Shown here one piece after another: positions 1 through 10,850 of a DNA stretch of 64,000 nt. Positions within the stretch are counted from its first letter, which is position 1, and every line of letters begins with the position of its first letter. The position numbers and the translations under genes were made by a program. Source of the stretch: Ascarosepion bandense (lineage: Eukaryota > Mollusca > Cephalopoda > Sepiida > Sepiidae); assembly GCA_037127315.1 (NCBI GenBank), contig JBBBDQ010001271.1, forward strand, positions 674,501 through 738,500. Direction: 5' to 3'. Below the pieces are notes generated by a model, which was not told the DNA's origin, ran no database searches, and saw only the letters and a program-made list of their open reading frames with translations.

Positions 1-880
1 ATTGCTTTAGATCATTATCGTACACTTTACAATTTTAGACAAAAATTCTGTTCGCCTTTAAAACACGGTGAATTATAAATTATATAATTTACTATATATC
101 AATAGGTGACATTACAATTGTTAGTACTATTATTATTACTATTATTATTATTATTATTATTTTGTTTATATTATTTAATACTATGAAAATTATATTGTAG
201 ACTTATATTTTATAAACTATATTGTAGATTTATGATATGCTAAAAAACAGAAAATTTATTCACATAAAGATTCTTAAATACAAATTTTAACAAAAATCAA
301 ATAAAAAAAATAAAATATTTAAATTTTAAATGTTTCAATATTTTTTACATATTTTTTCTGAGACAGGATGCATTTGAAATATAATTAAGTGAATTAATAA
401 TCTGGAAATATTAGAACCATTAATAATTATCATCAGTGACTATAACAGTTTTCTTTTTTACGAAACAGTATAGAGTTAGTATATGGAAACTCTGTAATGA
501 AGTAAACAGACTATTTCAAACTAGACATTTGCCTCTTGTCAGTATGACTTTTAAGGGAACTTTTGACTGGTTCAAACTGTTTCGAATGATTACACCAGTA
601 ACGGTAGATACTCGTAATTTTGTATCCGTTTGGATATCGATAACCTGGAAAATGTCATCGTCAGCTGATCATTTTCCACCTTGTAAAATGTCTATGAGAG
701 TACAGAGGTCATAATTTGGCCTATTCGAATTATTATACGCATGCTGTTTATTAAATTTATTAATCCTTATTCTAACTCGATGGTGAGGAATTCTGTTTCG
801 TGTAGTGATTTCGATCCTGGCTAAAACCACCGAAATTCCAAATTTGTTAAGACCATTAAGATCTTAGAACTAAAACACTA
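1..880. other. AT-rich stretch without recognised gene
   Basis: Very AT-rich DNA with a short (TTA)n run near 124-165. An open stretch at 436-714 has no recognisable motif and is not supported as a gene. Confidence 0.5.
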
Positions 881-885
881 ATATA

Positions 886-1845
886 CAGGGTGGGGCAGAG
901 CAACTTGCTTATTTGAATTTGGCGCCCTGAAGCGATGGTTGCTCTGAGGATAGTGGGGAGAGGCTTACTCGAGAGTGCAGAATTTACAGTTTGTTTCTGT
1001 TTACTTTACAGGAACCTCAGTGTGAATCATGGAATTTGAACGCGCTTTTACTGTTGGGGCATATTTTTCAAGCGGTGGCTCAATCGTCGCCACGCAACGT
1101 GTATTTCGTCAACATTTCAATATTGCCACCCGTGGTCGTGTTCCTGGACGGCAGTCGACTGTTTCCTGGGTAAACAACTTCAGGGAAAATGGTGATGTAA
1201 AGAAGAAGAAATTTGGCCTCACACAAACAGCAAGGTCACCCCAAAATATTGAGGTGGTGAGATAATCTGTTTTGAGCTCCCCACCGACGGTCTGCAGGTA
1301 AACATGCATCTGCTTTAGGGTTGTCTGCCCGTTTTGTAAGATGAATTCTTCACAAAGAATTGAAATTTCATCCCTGGTGGAGATGTATGATTCCAGCAGG
1401 ACGGTGCCACCGCACACACATCGCGCGTGTCAATGACAGTTTTGCAGCAGAACTTTCCAGGACACCTCATCTCTTTGAGGAGCGATCTGCATTGGCCAGC
1501 ACGGTCCCCTGATTTATCATCCTGTGACTATTTTCTATGGGGCTACCGGAAGTCAGTTTTTTTTACAACGATCGTCCTAATACCCTGGCTCACCAGAAGA
1601 ACAACATTCGTCAAGCAGTCTCTAACATACCCACCGATATGCTGGAAAGAGTTGATCGAAACTCCAGAGTACTATTAACCCAGTGTATTGAGCGGAATGG
1701 ACGCCATCTGACTGATGTCATCTTAAAAGCTTGTAAAACAAAATTCAAATGTTGTAATTGAGGCTGTTTAAAGAATTACATGTATATCTGCATTATTTTG
1801 CTCTATTTGTTATTCCAAATAATCAAGTTACTCTGCCCCACCCTG
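886..1845 (+). mobile_element. Internally deleted mariner-like element (DD41D type) with intact ends
   Basis: Near-perfect terminal inverted repeats of about 30 bp begin CAGGGTGGGGCAGAG at 886 and mirror at 1816-1845. Both ends are flanked by TA (884-885 and 1846-1847), the target duplication expected of Tc1/mariner elements. At 960 bp it is shorter than a usual full mariner of about 1.3 kb. The coding remnant inside covers the N-terminal helix-turn-helix part and the C-terminal catalytic part, but the segment with the first catalytic Asp is missing. The element is therefore non-autonomous. The two flanking TAs and intact ends mean that it could in principle have been moved by a relative. Confidence 0.9.
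1029..1742 (+). pseudogene. mariner-type transposase remnant
   Basis: The reading frame opens at 1029 with an N-terminal segment typical of mariner DNA-binding domains (AYFSSGGSIVATQRVFRQHF) and continues to about 1262, where a stop follows QNIEVVR. A second segment at 1391-1560 reads FQQDGATAHT, then PARSPDLSSCDYFLWGY. The Asp of QQDG and the Asp of SSCDYF are separated by 41 residues, which places it in the DD41D group. A frameshift in the T-run near 1556-1565 separates this from the C-terminal segment (DMLERVDRN, CIERNGRHLTDVI), which ends at 1761. The part that should carry the first catalytic Asp, between about 1370 and 1390, is deleted. Gene dead; family assignment firm. Confidence 0.85.
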
Positions 1846-1967
1846 TACTACTGTCACTTTCTTGTTGTTAAGTAGTGCAAGTGATATTTATTGAACCGTA
1901 GAAAAAAGTTCGTAACGTTTTTAAGTGAATTTCAAAGACAATATTTAGATTCCCATGCATAGAATCA

Positions 1968-2113
1968 TTCACTCATATATGCGCTTTTTTGTTATAAAAT
2001 AATTCATTCATATATGTGTCATTTTATTACAAAATAATTCAGTCATATATGTGTCATTTTATTACAAAATAATTCACTCATATATGCGCCATTTTGTTAC
2101 AAAATAATTCAGT
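1968..2113. repeat. 35-bp tandem repeat, four copies
   Basis: The motif TCATATATG recurs at 1973, 2008, 2043 and 2078, exactly 35 bp apart, each followed by a T-rich segment and AAAATAATTCA. The copies differ at a few positions. Confidence 0.85.
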
Positions 2114-2189
2114 GATAATTTTGTTACACTATTTTTAATGCGGTTTAATTATTCCACCACCCGGAACTTGGTAACTTTTTGGGGTAGAC

Positions 2190-2440
2190 CAATATTTTAA
2201 ACTTCATTTCATCCTCAAGCAAGACAATAAAACCACTGAGACACAGGGGTTTACTGAGCGTAAAATAACATAAGAAAATTTTATTAAGTACCAAAAATAT
2301 AAAAAGAACATAAATTAAGAAGACAAAAGATAACGATTGACATTGTGTGTACGTTTTTAAATATCAAACTTAACTGGGAAGCAAGAAGCCGGAAGAGAAT
2401 TCCACCAGAATGAAGTACGATAGAAAAAAATGTTAGCATA
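2190..2440 (-). mobile_element. Diverged 3' end of a CR1/Jockey-like LINE
   Basis: On the minus strand this matches the C-terminal coding end plus 3' UTR of the LINE family seen better at 60898-64000 and 9540-9765. The shared features are the segment around 2380-2405, which corresponds to the conserved end of the ORF (the RTSRLWNSLP region in better copies), and the terminal segment near 2212-2262 resembling the CAAGCAAGGC 3' end. Strongly diverged, so low to moderate confidence. Confidence 0.45.
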
Positions 2441-2522
2441 GAACTTACTGTTGCATCTAGCCATTTCAAATGCAAAATAATTAGAACTAATTTAGTACTG
2501 CACATAAATTAAAAAAAAAGTC

Positions 2523-3130
2523 TATGTACTATAAAGTGATGTCTATTCTTGAAATACAAGAAATGAGACACAAAGACAAGGGAAAAGGTTAGCTGAAGAC
2601 TAGTCTTTAACTGTCCGATATTTATAGGATAAATTCATAAAAATGTGTTATATTTTTTTACATTATCTTATCTAAAGGTCACCTTATACGCGGAAATATA
2701 CGCTTTATTTATATTTCTAGTTTATGTACTATAGGGAAAAATGATATCTATTCTTGAATTGCAAGAAATGAGACACAAAGCCAAAAGGAAAAGCGGAGAT
2801 GAAGACTAGTCTTTAACTGTCCAATATTTATAGGATAAATTCATAAAAATTTGTTATATTTTATCCTTATCTTATCTAAAGGTCGCCTTATACGCGGAAA
2901 TATACGCTTTATTTATATTTCTAGTTTATGTACTATAGGGAAAAGTGATATCTATTCTTGAATTGCAAGAAATGAGACACAAAGCCAAAAGGAAAAGTGG
3001 AGATGAAGACTAGTCTTTAACTGTCCAATATTTATAGGATAAATTCATAAAAATTTGTTATATTTTATCCTTATCTTATCTAAAGGTCGCCTTATACGCG
3101 GAAATATACACTTTATTCATATTTCTTGCT
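2523..3130. repeat. About 200-bp tandem repeat, three copies
   Basis: The segment starting TATGTACTATA occurs at 2523, 2723 and 2927 (periods 200 and 204). The units share AATGAGACACAAAG, GAAGACTAGTCTTTAACTG and CTTATACGCGGAAATATA. The second and third units are nearly identical, the first is more diverged. No coding potential seen. Confidence 0.9.
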
Positions 3131-4490
3131 ATTTGTACAATATTTCGACAAACATTTAAAATTCTCAATACACGCACGAAACGTATAGAAAGACGAGTTG
3201 AAATGTCACCAGTCAGAATACGTGTCATGAATTTTTTTTCACATTGGAAATGAAATCACGTGTTCAAACTCCACCTACTGACAAACGCACCAAACTTTTG
3301 TTCCAACTCACCTTCCTTAGAATTCCATTGTTCGTCACATATTCTGTTCTTGGATTCTCAATATAAGCCGCTAGATCAACATCTCAGATACCACAAGTAT
3401 TTTTCCTGATTTGTATCGGAAATGTCTTTTACTGAGATATAGTCAGGTAGGCATTATGTAGAAGTCTAGTGCATTTTCTTTTCGTTTCTAATGTTATTTT
3501 TTGATCCCTTTATGCGTTACCGCGTTTAAATGACATATCTCGCAATACATAGATAATTATATAATACCCCAATGTGTATAGGTAAGCATGGGGAGATAAA
3601 TGCTTGCTGCCATAGTGGAATGGTTGGAGTCTGGGTAATGCCAGAGTGTAGCAGTAAATTACGCTCGCATGAAAAGCAAATGGCAATCACCACCAGGAAG
3701 AAAGATACAAAGAAACCATAAGAGATTAACAGATTGATACGAGCAAAAATCTCTCATTAGTATGGCTTTGCTTAGCGAATGAAAGTTTAGGAGAATCCAC
3801 TACGTTGATCGCAAACCTTGCGGTGGCCAGCCTAAACGAGGAAGTGCAGAATCGATAGAGATTGGTAAAGAATGTGTTGTGTATGTAACTGTTGTATAGA
3901 TACTGCTATATATTCATGTGTGTATTTGATAGCTATAAGTATATATAAACATCTTGTTTGCTTTTATATATAAGACATTTAGATTTAGTCGACATTGGCA
4001 ATCTGGTTCATGCTTAAACACAATCTTCATGTCATGTGGGTTGTGTTTTGGTTCGACCAATTATCTCTATTCATCAATAGTGCATTATGGGTAGGTTTAT
4101 TGTATTATTCTAACGGTTATTGGCTGGTCGTTAACGGTCATGTTTAAAATTATTCTAGTTGTTATTGAGTAATAATAATTGTTGATTTGAATGAAATTTT
4201 ATGGCTATGTTATAGTGCTGTTTGATATCTTTGTTATTAATTGCTTGTTATTCGTTGTTGATTTCTGTGTTTATTTTTCCATTCTTAATTTGTTAATTTG
4301 TCTCATATTGATTTAATTTGTTTATTATCTATTAATTTCGATTATTTTAGTTTACTTAATTCCTCTTTTACGTTCATTTTTTCGAGTTTTAAGTAACGTA
4401 GCAAAATGTATTTTCATGTTTGCATTTTTTGATGACTTTTTATTGTTTATTTGCAATTTGTGCTCGTCTGACAAGTAATTAGAACTATTT
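3131..4490. other. Stretch without recognised feature
   Basis: No ORF, TIR or tRNA-like box that I can support. The part at 3560-3880 is less AT-rich than its surroundings and may be an unidentified dispersed repeat. Confidence 0.4.
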
Positions 4491-4583
4491 TATATTTACA
4501 TATGCTCTATCACTGATATTGAACATTTCAACCAATGAATATAGCATAACTCAAAACCATATTTTTATCATTATATATATATA
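4490..4583. repeat. Dispersed repeat shared with 59350-59440
   Basis: The segment with ATATTTACATATGCTCTATC and a trailing TATTTTTATCATT before a (TA)n run is matched by a second copy at about 59352-59440. Both end in a TA microsatellite. Family unknown. Confidence 0.6.
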
Positions 4584-4584
4584 T

Positions 4585-5032
4585 CAGCAAAGAATAGGTG
4601 GAATTTTGATGACATTCTATGCATTCAAAACTAAAATAAACGATCGGTTTCGTCTCAGATCTCCTCAAGCTTAATTAGTGGGAAATTTAATCTTAGAAAA
4701 TAAAAGAAAATTCTAATGCAAGGGAGGAGAGAAAAAATATTATCCAAGTCGCACTCCTTATATCGTCTAAAAGCTCTGAAGTGCATTTGCATCAAATCTC
4801 GCAAGCCTTCTCTCTGTAAGCAGAGAGATTGCTTGTTGGGTTTGAATGTGGTTGAACTCTAGTCCTTTTGCATATTTTTCTCTCTGTCCCCTTTCATTAG
4901 AATTTTCTTTTATCTTCTAAGATTAAATTTCCCAGAAATTAAACTTGAAGAGATCTGAGACGAAACCGGTTGTTTATTTTAGTTTTAGTGTATAGAATGT
5001 CATCTCATCAAAATTCCGCTTATTCCTTGCTG
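4585..5032. mobile_element. Foldback (long inverted repeat) element
   Basis: Two arms of about 155-165 bp, at 4585-4741 and 4868-5032, are reverse complements of each other with scattered mismatches and small indels. Shared landmarks are GGTTTCGTCTCAGATCTC (4645-4662), GGGAAATTTAATCTTAGAA (4680-4698) and their reverse complements in the right arm. The roughly 125-bp centre is unique. No protein is encoded. The structure fits a foldback or MITE-like DNA element; no target duplication is evident because the left side abuts a TA microsatellite. Confidence 0.75.
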
Positions 5033-5035
5033 TTA

Positions 5036-5270
5036 TTAAATTTTGTACCACCAAGAATCTTGTTGCCAGTCTGGTTCACGAGTAAATTCTTGTGGTGGAG
5101 GCACCAGTGACTTAAGTTCGTCGGAGCAGAAGCCATGAAAATATTTGTAGAAAAGACAGAGAGAAGCCACATCCCGCCGGCGAGAAAGTGGCTGGAGTCG
5201 AGCTGCCAGGTCTGGACCTTTCACATAACAGATTCTCCTTTGGGGCCTGTCGAGACTACTGAGATGAACA
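5036..5270 (-). mobile_element. LINE fragment (C-terminal part of CR1/Jockey-like ORF2)
   Basis: The minus-strand translation contains DLAARLQPLSRRRDVASLCL and FYKYFHGFCSDELKSLV, the conserved post-RT segment of the LINE family at 60898-64000. Both ends are truncated. Confidence 0.8.
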
Positions 5271-5299
5271 GCAGGGGCGCCTGACCAGATACAAAAGAC

Positions 5300-5360
5300 A
5301 TGAAATTGTGGAGAGCCATGATAGCCTATGTCCTGAAGAACACGGCCCGTAGAAGAAGAA
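5300..5360 (+). mobile_element. 3' tip of an RTE-like LINE
   Basis: Contains the terminal coding segment translating as RAMIAYVLK followed closely by GAAGAAGAA, the same end as the RTE copies at 31720-32207 and 39209-40290. Only about 60 bp is present. Confidence 0.6.
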
Positions 5361-6790
5361 TATTAGTGAAATATTTTATTACTGTGCTAATCTCAGTTTA
5401 TTTACGTGAATAACTAAAGAGAGAAGGAACAGACTAAAAAAATGACTAAGTGAGAAGTTACTGTGTAACTGTACTAAACGACATCAGGATCCGTTAAATT
5501 ACTGATGATGTCTGTAGGAGTGCAGGACATAGGTGGGTAAACCGGTATCGATGAAGAGAGAGTATATAGACGAGGAAAGGGTGGTAAACGAGCAGATGCG
5601 ACGCTAACGGTTGGAGTAAAGCAGATTTCATCAGTGGAATAAAGCAGTATTCATCGTCTTTTGCTTCGTATGAAGGCGGATCAACAACACTGCAAGTGAC
5701 GCCGCCTGCCGTCTCCGTAACGTTCGCAGTTTGGATGCTGATATTCGAAGAAATCAAACTCGTAAAATAGATAAATAAAAAGAAAACAAGTTCACTCCGA
5801 GTAAATCTATTACATTATTGGATCGTCCGTGCTGTAATGGCTGTCCTAAATTGCACATTTGTCTTTGATGTGCTAGCGATAAAGAAAGAGAAAACAGAAA
5901 GAACTTGGAAGATTGTGATAGATATTATCAAGCTGAAGTAGATAGAAGCGTAGATACGAATAGACTGAAACGTAAGGGGGAGGTTATAACAACATTTTGT
6001 GAGAGGTATGATCGAGTTCAGAATTGTGGGTGTGAACGCTCATTGTCTACCCGCTACGTATTCTTTTATTTAGGAGTATAAAAGGAAGGACATAAAACTC
6101 CTCTTTCTCTTGTATAGTCAATCAAACAAAAACAAGAATTTTGTAGGTTGCCATGTTTGTCTATACTCCGTTCACAGTTTGGTAGTATTTGATGTGTTCA
6201 AATTCTGTCGGCAACAAACTCGTAGAAAATACGATTACAATTGACTCATCCACATGTAAAAAGAAAATAATGGACATTAATAATGAAACAAAAATCCATT
6301 ACTCAATAATATCAACTATGAACACGGCTACAATATGTTGCTCGTTTGTGGTAAATTAAAAAAAAAGTTTGTTTTTGTTTTGTTTGTTTAATGATTTATC
6401 AACTCCATATGGGTCATTTAATACCAGAATTTAAACACTTTGAATAAAAATATATTATATAATATACACAACTGAATGCACAGGAGATGATACTCAGCAT
6501 GTGTGCATATGCATGTTTGCGCGGGTATAATTACTGGAGACGCTGATGCGTAGTTTGTGTAAATTTGTTGAATTTCAACAAATTACAACATGAAACACAC
6601 AGCATATTGAATTGTATATAGCAAACATTTAATGCCATTTTGCATTTTTACTAATTTCCGGTAATCTCCCTTATAATGAAACGCTTGTTTTGCAAAAAGT
6701 TCCATAACTACAACAGATAAATTATTCTTTTTTAAATAGCTATAAAAGATAATTGCAAAAGAAATGGAATACCGGGCACAACATGTCTAT
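5361..6790. other. Stretch without recognised gene
   Basis: No protein domain recognised. A TATAAAAGG motif at about 6079-6087 is followed by a short inverted repeat (AGGAGT / ACTCCT), which could be part of an LTR promoter, but I found no matching partner and do not call it. Confidence 0.35.
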
Positions 6791-6803
6791 ATTATTTGAA
6801 TGA

Positions 6804-6808
<5 letters not shown>

Positions 6809-6888
<80 letters not shown>
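6809..6888. repeat. (CT)n followed by (TA)n microsatellite
   Basis: About 38 bp of CT repeat then about 40 bp of TA repeat, directly upstream of a SINE-B copy. Confidence 0.95.
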
Positions 6889-6891
<3 letters not shown>

Positions 6892-7182
6892 CGCTCTTAC
6901 ACCCTGATTGAGCACTGTGGAAGAATGGTAGACTTTGAAAAAACAGTAGCTACTCTAGCATATACGCATCGCTCATTCAGTAATGAATTAGAGTACTCTG
7001 GCTACTGGCGTATGACACATCATACGCTAAAAGTGTGTCTACTTCTACCGAGCGCCCATAGCTCAGAAGTAAAATCGCCGACTGACGCCAATTCGGTCGG
7101 GTTTCAATCCTGGGTTAAAAGCAATCGGATGTCTAATCGTACTGATGAGCTATGATACAGCGAAACAGATCTGCCTTCTGAT

Positions 7183-7190
<8 letters not shown>
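6889..7190 (+). mobile_element. SINE-B copy 1 (tRNA-like boxes, hammerhead-like 3' end)
   Basis: SINE-B is a roughly 300-bp repeat found at least seven times here. In this copy a 5' part (GATTGAGCACTGTGGAAGAA, 6904-6923) is followed by a tRNA-like core at about 7050-7115. The core has an A-box-like TAGCTCAGAAGTAAAAT and a B-box-like GGGTTTCAATCC. The 3' part has CTGATGA (7142-7148), a short stem-loop, GAAA (7162-7165) and a short palindrome, the layout of a hammerhead ribozyme. Here stem II has one mismatch and the cleavage triplet reads GCC rather than GUC, so this copy is probably inactive. Both ends border TA runs. Confidence 0.8.
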
Positions 7191-7219
<29 letters not shown>

Positions 7220-7252
7220 TAGTCATCAGAAGGCAGATCTGTTTCGCTGTAT

Positions 7253-7253
<1 letters not shown>
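7154..7253. repeat. 100-bp palindrome made of two SINE-B 3' ends head-to-head
   Basis: The 37 bases at 7154-7190 are the perfect reverse complement of 7217-7253; the spacer is itself a (TA)n run. The right arm is the truncated 3' end of a minus-strand SINE-B. Confidence 0.95.
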
Positions 7254-7293
<40 letters not shown>

Positions 7294-7355
7294 GATTCTT
7301 TATTAAAGTACAATTAACATCTATCTTCCTTTTAAAAATATTTATTTATTTAATC

Positions 7356-7448
7356 CCCAATCTACTTATTTTGGAGGGGTGAGGTATATATATATGTCAA
7401 ATAATGATTGTATTTCGCACCTCACCCCTCCAAAATAAGTAGATTGGG
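7356..7448. repeat. 30-bp perfect inverted repeat (hairpin)
   Basis: Bases 7356-7385 (including TACTTATTTTGGAGGGGTG) are the exact reverse complement of 7419-7448, with a 33-bp loop. The sequence just left of it (about 7309-7352) recurs at 8221-8266. Confidence 0.95.
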
Positions 7449-7639
7449 AATTACATCTATGAAACCTAAAGTTGAGAAGATGACATTCTATTTAATATTT
7501 GTGGTGTTCTCTGGCAACTTTTTAAATTGACCCAAAGTTATTTGTTTTGTACTTTAAATAAGAGAAAATTATTATACATCGTTAAAAAAAAGTAAAACAT
7601 GATTTTTATTTGAAATTGTATTATGACAAAAAGAAAAAA

Positions 7640-7850
7640 ATTAAGATTAAATTATCATTTCTTCAAAATATCCTCCTTTATCCTTGATTACGCCACCGCA
7701 AATTTTTGGCATTCATTTCAAAAGTTTCTCAAATTATATATTTGATAATTGATTCTATTCATTTTTTTAAGGACTCGAAGAACTCTTTTTCGTTTTATGG
7801 ATGGAAAGGTTTCACTCTTCTGTCAAGTTCAGCTCATGCTAATTCTGCGG
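7640..7850 (-). pseudogene. Tc1-like transposase C-terminal scrap
   Basis: The minus-strand translation gives INYQIYNLRNF in one frame and MPKICGGVIKDKGGY in another. These resemble the last segment of Tc1-type transposases, in which a helical IYxL motif precedes a VIKxKGG motif near the C-terminus. At least one frameshift lies between them. No catalytic motif or TIR was found, so the assignment is tentative. Confidence 0.4.
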
Positions 7851-8239
7851 GTGGCTTTAAACCTTTGAAATGTAGTGTATATGTGTTTATGTCTAAAACG
7901 CAGGATAATATGTATGTTTATTGATATATACTTTTTGTTATACTGCATTGAACCCTGTTCGATTAACAGCTGTATATTTATGCATTGATGTGTATCTGCG
8001 CATCTACACATATATATATTTATTTGCCTACATACCTATATATATATATATATATGGGCACAATTTTTTTTTCAAACATCTATCATATATTCAGTCGAAA
8101 ATATTTGTTGCCAAAAAAGTAAATGCCGCCGAACTCGGAATTCTAAAATAGTTGGTTTTCGTCATCTCAATTTATATATATATATAAAACTATAGTTCTG
8201 GATCCTAACTACTTCATCAAAGTGCAGTTAACATCTATC

Positions 8240-8950
8240 TTCCTTTTAAAAAATATTTATTTATTTTGCAGTACATTTAATCCATTAATATTTTAACTTC
8301 AAATTTATAATGTAATTATTTTTAAAAAGATTATTCTTTTGTCAATTATTGTGTTGAAGACCTGCCACTCAAACGTAATTGGAGAATACTGGAATAAATT
8401 GTTTTATTGTTTTTGGTATTTAAATTTCTTTTTATTTTGTTAATAGATGTTTCAATTTAATAGGATTCTTTTTGCTTTAAGATTAAATATATACTGCAAA
8501 AATATAAAAATGAAGCAATCCCTACGTAAGTTACTGAAAGCCACCCCACAAACACCTACCAAGTTATTGATCAACAAGTGTGCTCTTGAAGAATGGAGAG
8601 GGTTGAATATTTTAAGTGGCCTTGTGTCAAACATAACCGAACTCCCTAAAACTTAGCGATTATCAGAATTATCAGACAGTTGAAATCTGGAAAAATAATG
8701 TATTTCGTTTGTATGTTTAAAGTATAACTTTATTAACATAGCAGAATAACATCAATTTGTAGGAGTTTAATGTTAAAATAGAAAATGTAGTACGTGGTTA
8801 AGTGAATCCAGAGTTCTAGTTGTAGGTAGCAGAATTAACAGGGTACTAATAAAGTCTGTGTTCTTTTCCTTTTTATGGCCGACGAGAAAGTGAAAAGGAA
8901 GGTAAAGCAATAAAGAAAAATAGAACTTATCGAAGTTCATTTTTAGGAGT
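8240..8950. other. Stretch without recognised gene
   Basis: A 69-codon open stretch at 8447-8656 has no motif I recognise and lies in AT-rich DNA. Its start follows TTTTGTTAATAG, which could be a splice acceptor, but nothing downstream supports a gene. Confidence 0.4.
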
Positions 8951-8962
8951 CAGTTGAAGTAT

Positions 8963-8963
8963 C

Positions 8964-9026
<63 letters not shown>
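8963..9026. repeat. (TTG)n microsatellite
   Basis: About 21 uninterrupted TTG units. Confidence 0.97.
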
Positions 9027-9539
9027 TAAGAAAAAGGAGAACGATTGTGTGTCAGGATTTTATGTCCGAGTCAGTGGCTTGAGGTTTTTTGTCACATCTT
9101 GGCGGCGTCGTCTCTAATTTCTGCTTCCATCTGACTGACTGATTCGACTTTCTTTCTTTTATAGCGATTTACTTTTTCACATAGGCTTGTTAATTTTTCT
9201 CTCAATTTTTCAAATTGCTTCTTTTCATAGATTAGAAAATTAATTTAACATAGGATCGCGAAATTTGGCTTCATCTTTTTCTTTCAGTATGAGGTCAATC
9301 CTTTTTCTTATTGGTCAAGATTCAAATTTCACACATGATTACGAAATTTGTAAAAAGTGAAGAGAATAAAGTTACTTTTAATTCCGTATTCACCACACCC
9401 CCTATACATTCTCCTGTTTGGACCTCGCTTTGCACAAAATTCTGGACCCACTTCTGCCGATACACAAAGACCCACATATTCAGATAAATATGAGAAATAT
9501 GTACGTGCGTGATTGTGTTTACTTTTTTTAAAAAATCAT

Positions 9540-9765
9540 TTCACCCATCCAAGGCAGTAAAGCCAGTAAGACGCAAGTGGTTACTGAGTGTGAAAGAATA
9601 TGACAATGATAAACATTATGAAGGATGGATAACAATAAAATACGTGGAATCAAGAAGACAGTAGATAAGGATTGACATTGGATTTAATTCTTGAAGATCA
9701 AAGTTGACTGGAAAGCAAGAAACCGGAAAAGAGTTCCACAGGTGCGAAGTGTGAGTGTAGAGATG
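9540..9765 (-). mobile_element. 3' end of a CR1/Jockey-like LINE
   Basis: The minus-strand reading contains a decayed version of the C-terminal RTSRLWNSLP-type segment (here RTCGTLFRFLAFQ, about 9710-9750), followed by a 3' UTR ending near 9540 in a variant of the CCTTGCTTGGGGTGA terminus. Related to the piece at 2190-2440. Confidence 0.5.
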
Positions 9766-9776
9766 TTTTCCGGTTG

Positions 9777-9777
<1 letters not shown>

Positions 9778-9830
<53 letters not shown>
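9778..9830. repeat. (TG)n with (CG)n tail
   Basis: About 21 TG units, then CGCGCGCGTGCG. Confidence 0.97.
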
Positions 9831-10347
9831 CGCTCGGCAGTGTATAGAGTGAAATGAATAAAACCCAAGGCGCGAAATAGCTGTTTAACAGGTTTTATTT
9901 GTAGTTAAAAGAGAGAGTTCAAAATAGTAGTATTTTGCCGAAAAAGGATTGGGTTTCTCAGTTAACAGACTTCTCCTCTTGAGTAGATATTTGATAGAGA
10001 TTTATCCACTTCTAGCCACAAGGAACGAGAAATTTCGATATAAAGGCTGATGCGTGTCTTCCGCAGCAAATGTTGTGTGTAACTTTCCTTTGGGTAGGTA
10101 TCTCGAAGAAATATTTCTCCACTTGTACCCACGAGGAACGAGAATTCTCAGGTCAAATTGCCAGGACAGGTCAAGTGTTTCTACAGCAAGGCTGAGAGTA
10201 ATATTTGATTTGGCCTTGAAGTTTCTTCAGAACAATTACTATGAATGTATTTATAGAAAAGGCACAGGGAAGATTAATTACGGCGATCAATACCAATAAC
10301 ATTTTAGATTCTTTTGTGGATTTTATCAAGCATTTCGACAACTGGAT

Positions 10348-10655
10348 GTGCGTTTTAGTGCAGTGAATATCGGCTCGGAAAGAGAAATCGATGAGCTGAG
10401 TTCGAATTTCAGTTGAATTCCTTGCATTCACTTACGCGGAAATACCTCTGGGAAAAGTAATAATCCATTTGTTCCTTCCAGTTATGGGTTAAATAACAGG
10501 ATGGATTGGGTTCTATAGCTTTGGCTGGCAACTAGTTTACCGCAGAAATTAATGGCAGCCTACTATGGGATAATCTTCTGCCCATTCAGTCATGTCTATT
10601 TCTGGACATGACCGCCCAAGCGTGTATTACGTATGGTACGTAACTGACTGATACT
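10348..10655 (+). mobile_element. SINE-C copy 1 (tRNA-derived, about 305 bp)
   Basis: SINE-C starts GTGCGTTNTGGTGCAGTGGA. The A-box-like part is TAGTGCAGTGAATATCGG and the B-box-like part GAGTTCGAATTTC (about 10399-10411). It ends in the palindrome-rich tail GTACGTAACTGACTGA. Eight copies occur in the window: 10348, 10851, 11116, 30399, 33061, 33375, 48895 and 57994. The head resembles an arginine-tRNA-like SINE; octopus SINEs of that kind (OR1, OR2) are described in the literature, but identity needs alignment. Confidence 0.8.
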
Positions 10656-10850
10656 CTATCACAAATAGCTATATTTTTCAGTGATTTTTTACTTGTTCAA
10701 AGTCCCGGAAAATTATCTACAAGACTGAATGTTATCTATTTCAGTTAAAATGAACACAGTTTGTGATTGTGCCACTACAAAACGCAGGACGTTACTAATA
10801 AAAAGAAAAAAATCTCTTACTGCATCAAACTGGCTCAAAGCATGTTGGAA

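Noticed and set aside
5990..6190. LTR promoter with TATA box
   Set aside because: TATAAAAGG is present but no second LTR, termini or matching copy was found.
10054..10299. 81-codon plus-strand frame
   Set aside because: No motif. The end resembles antisense of the LINE C-terminal region but too weakly to call.
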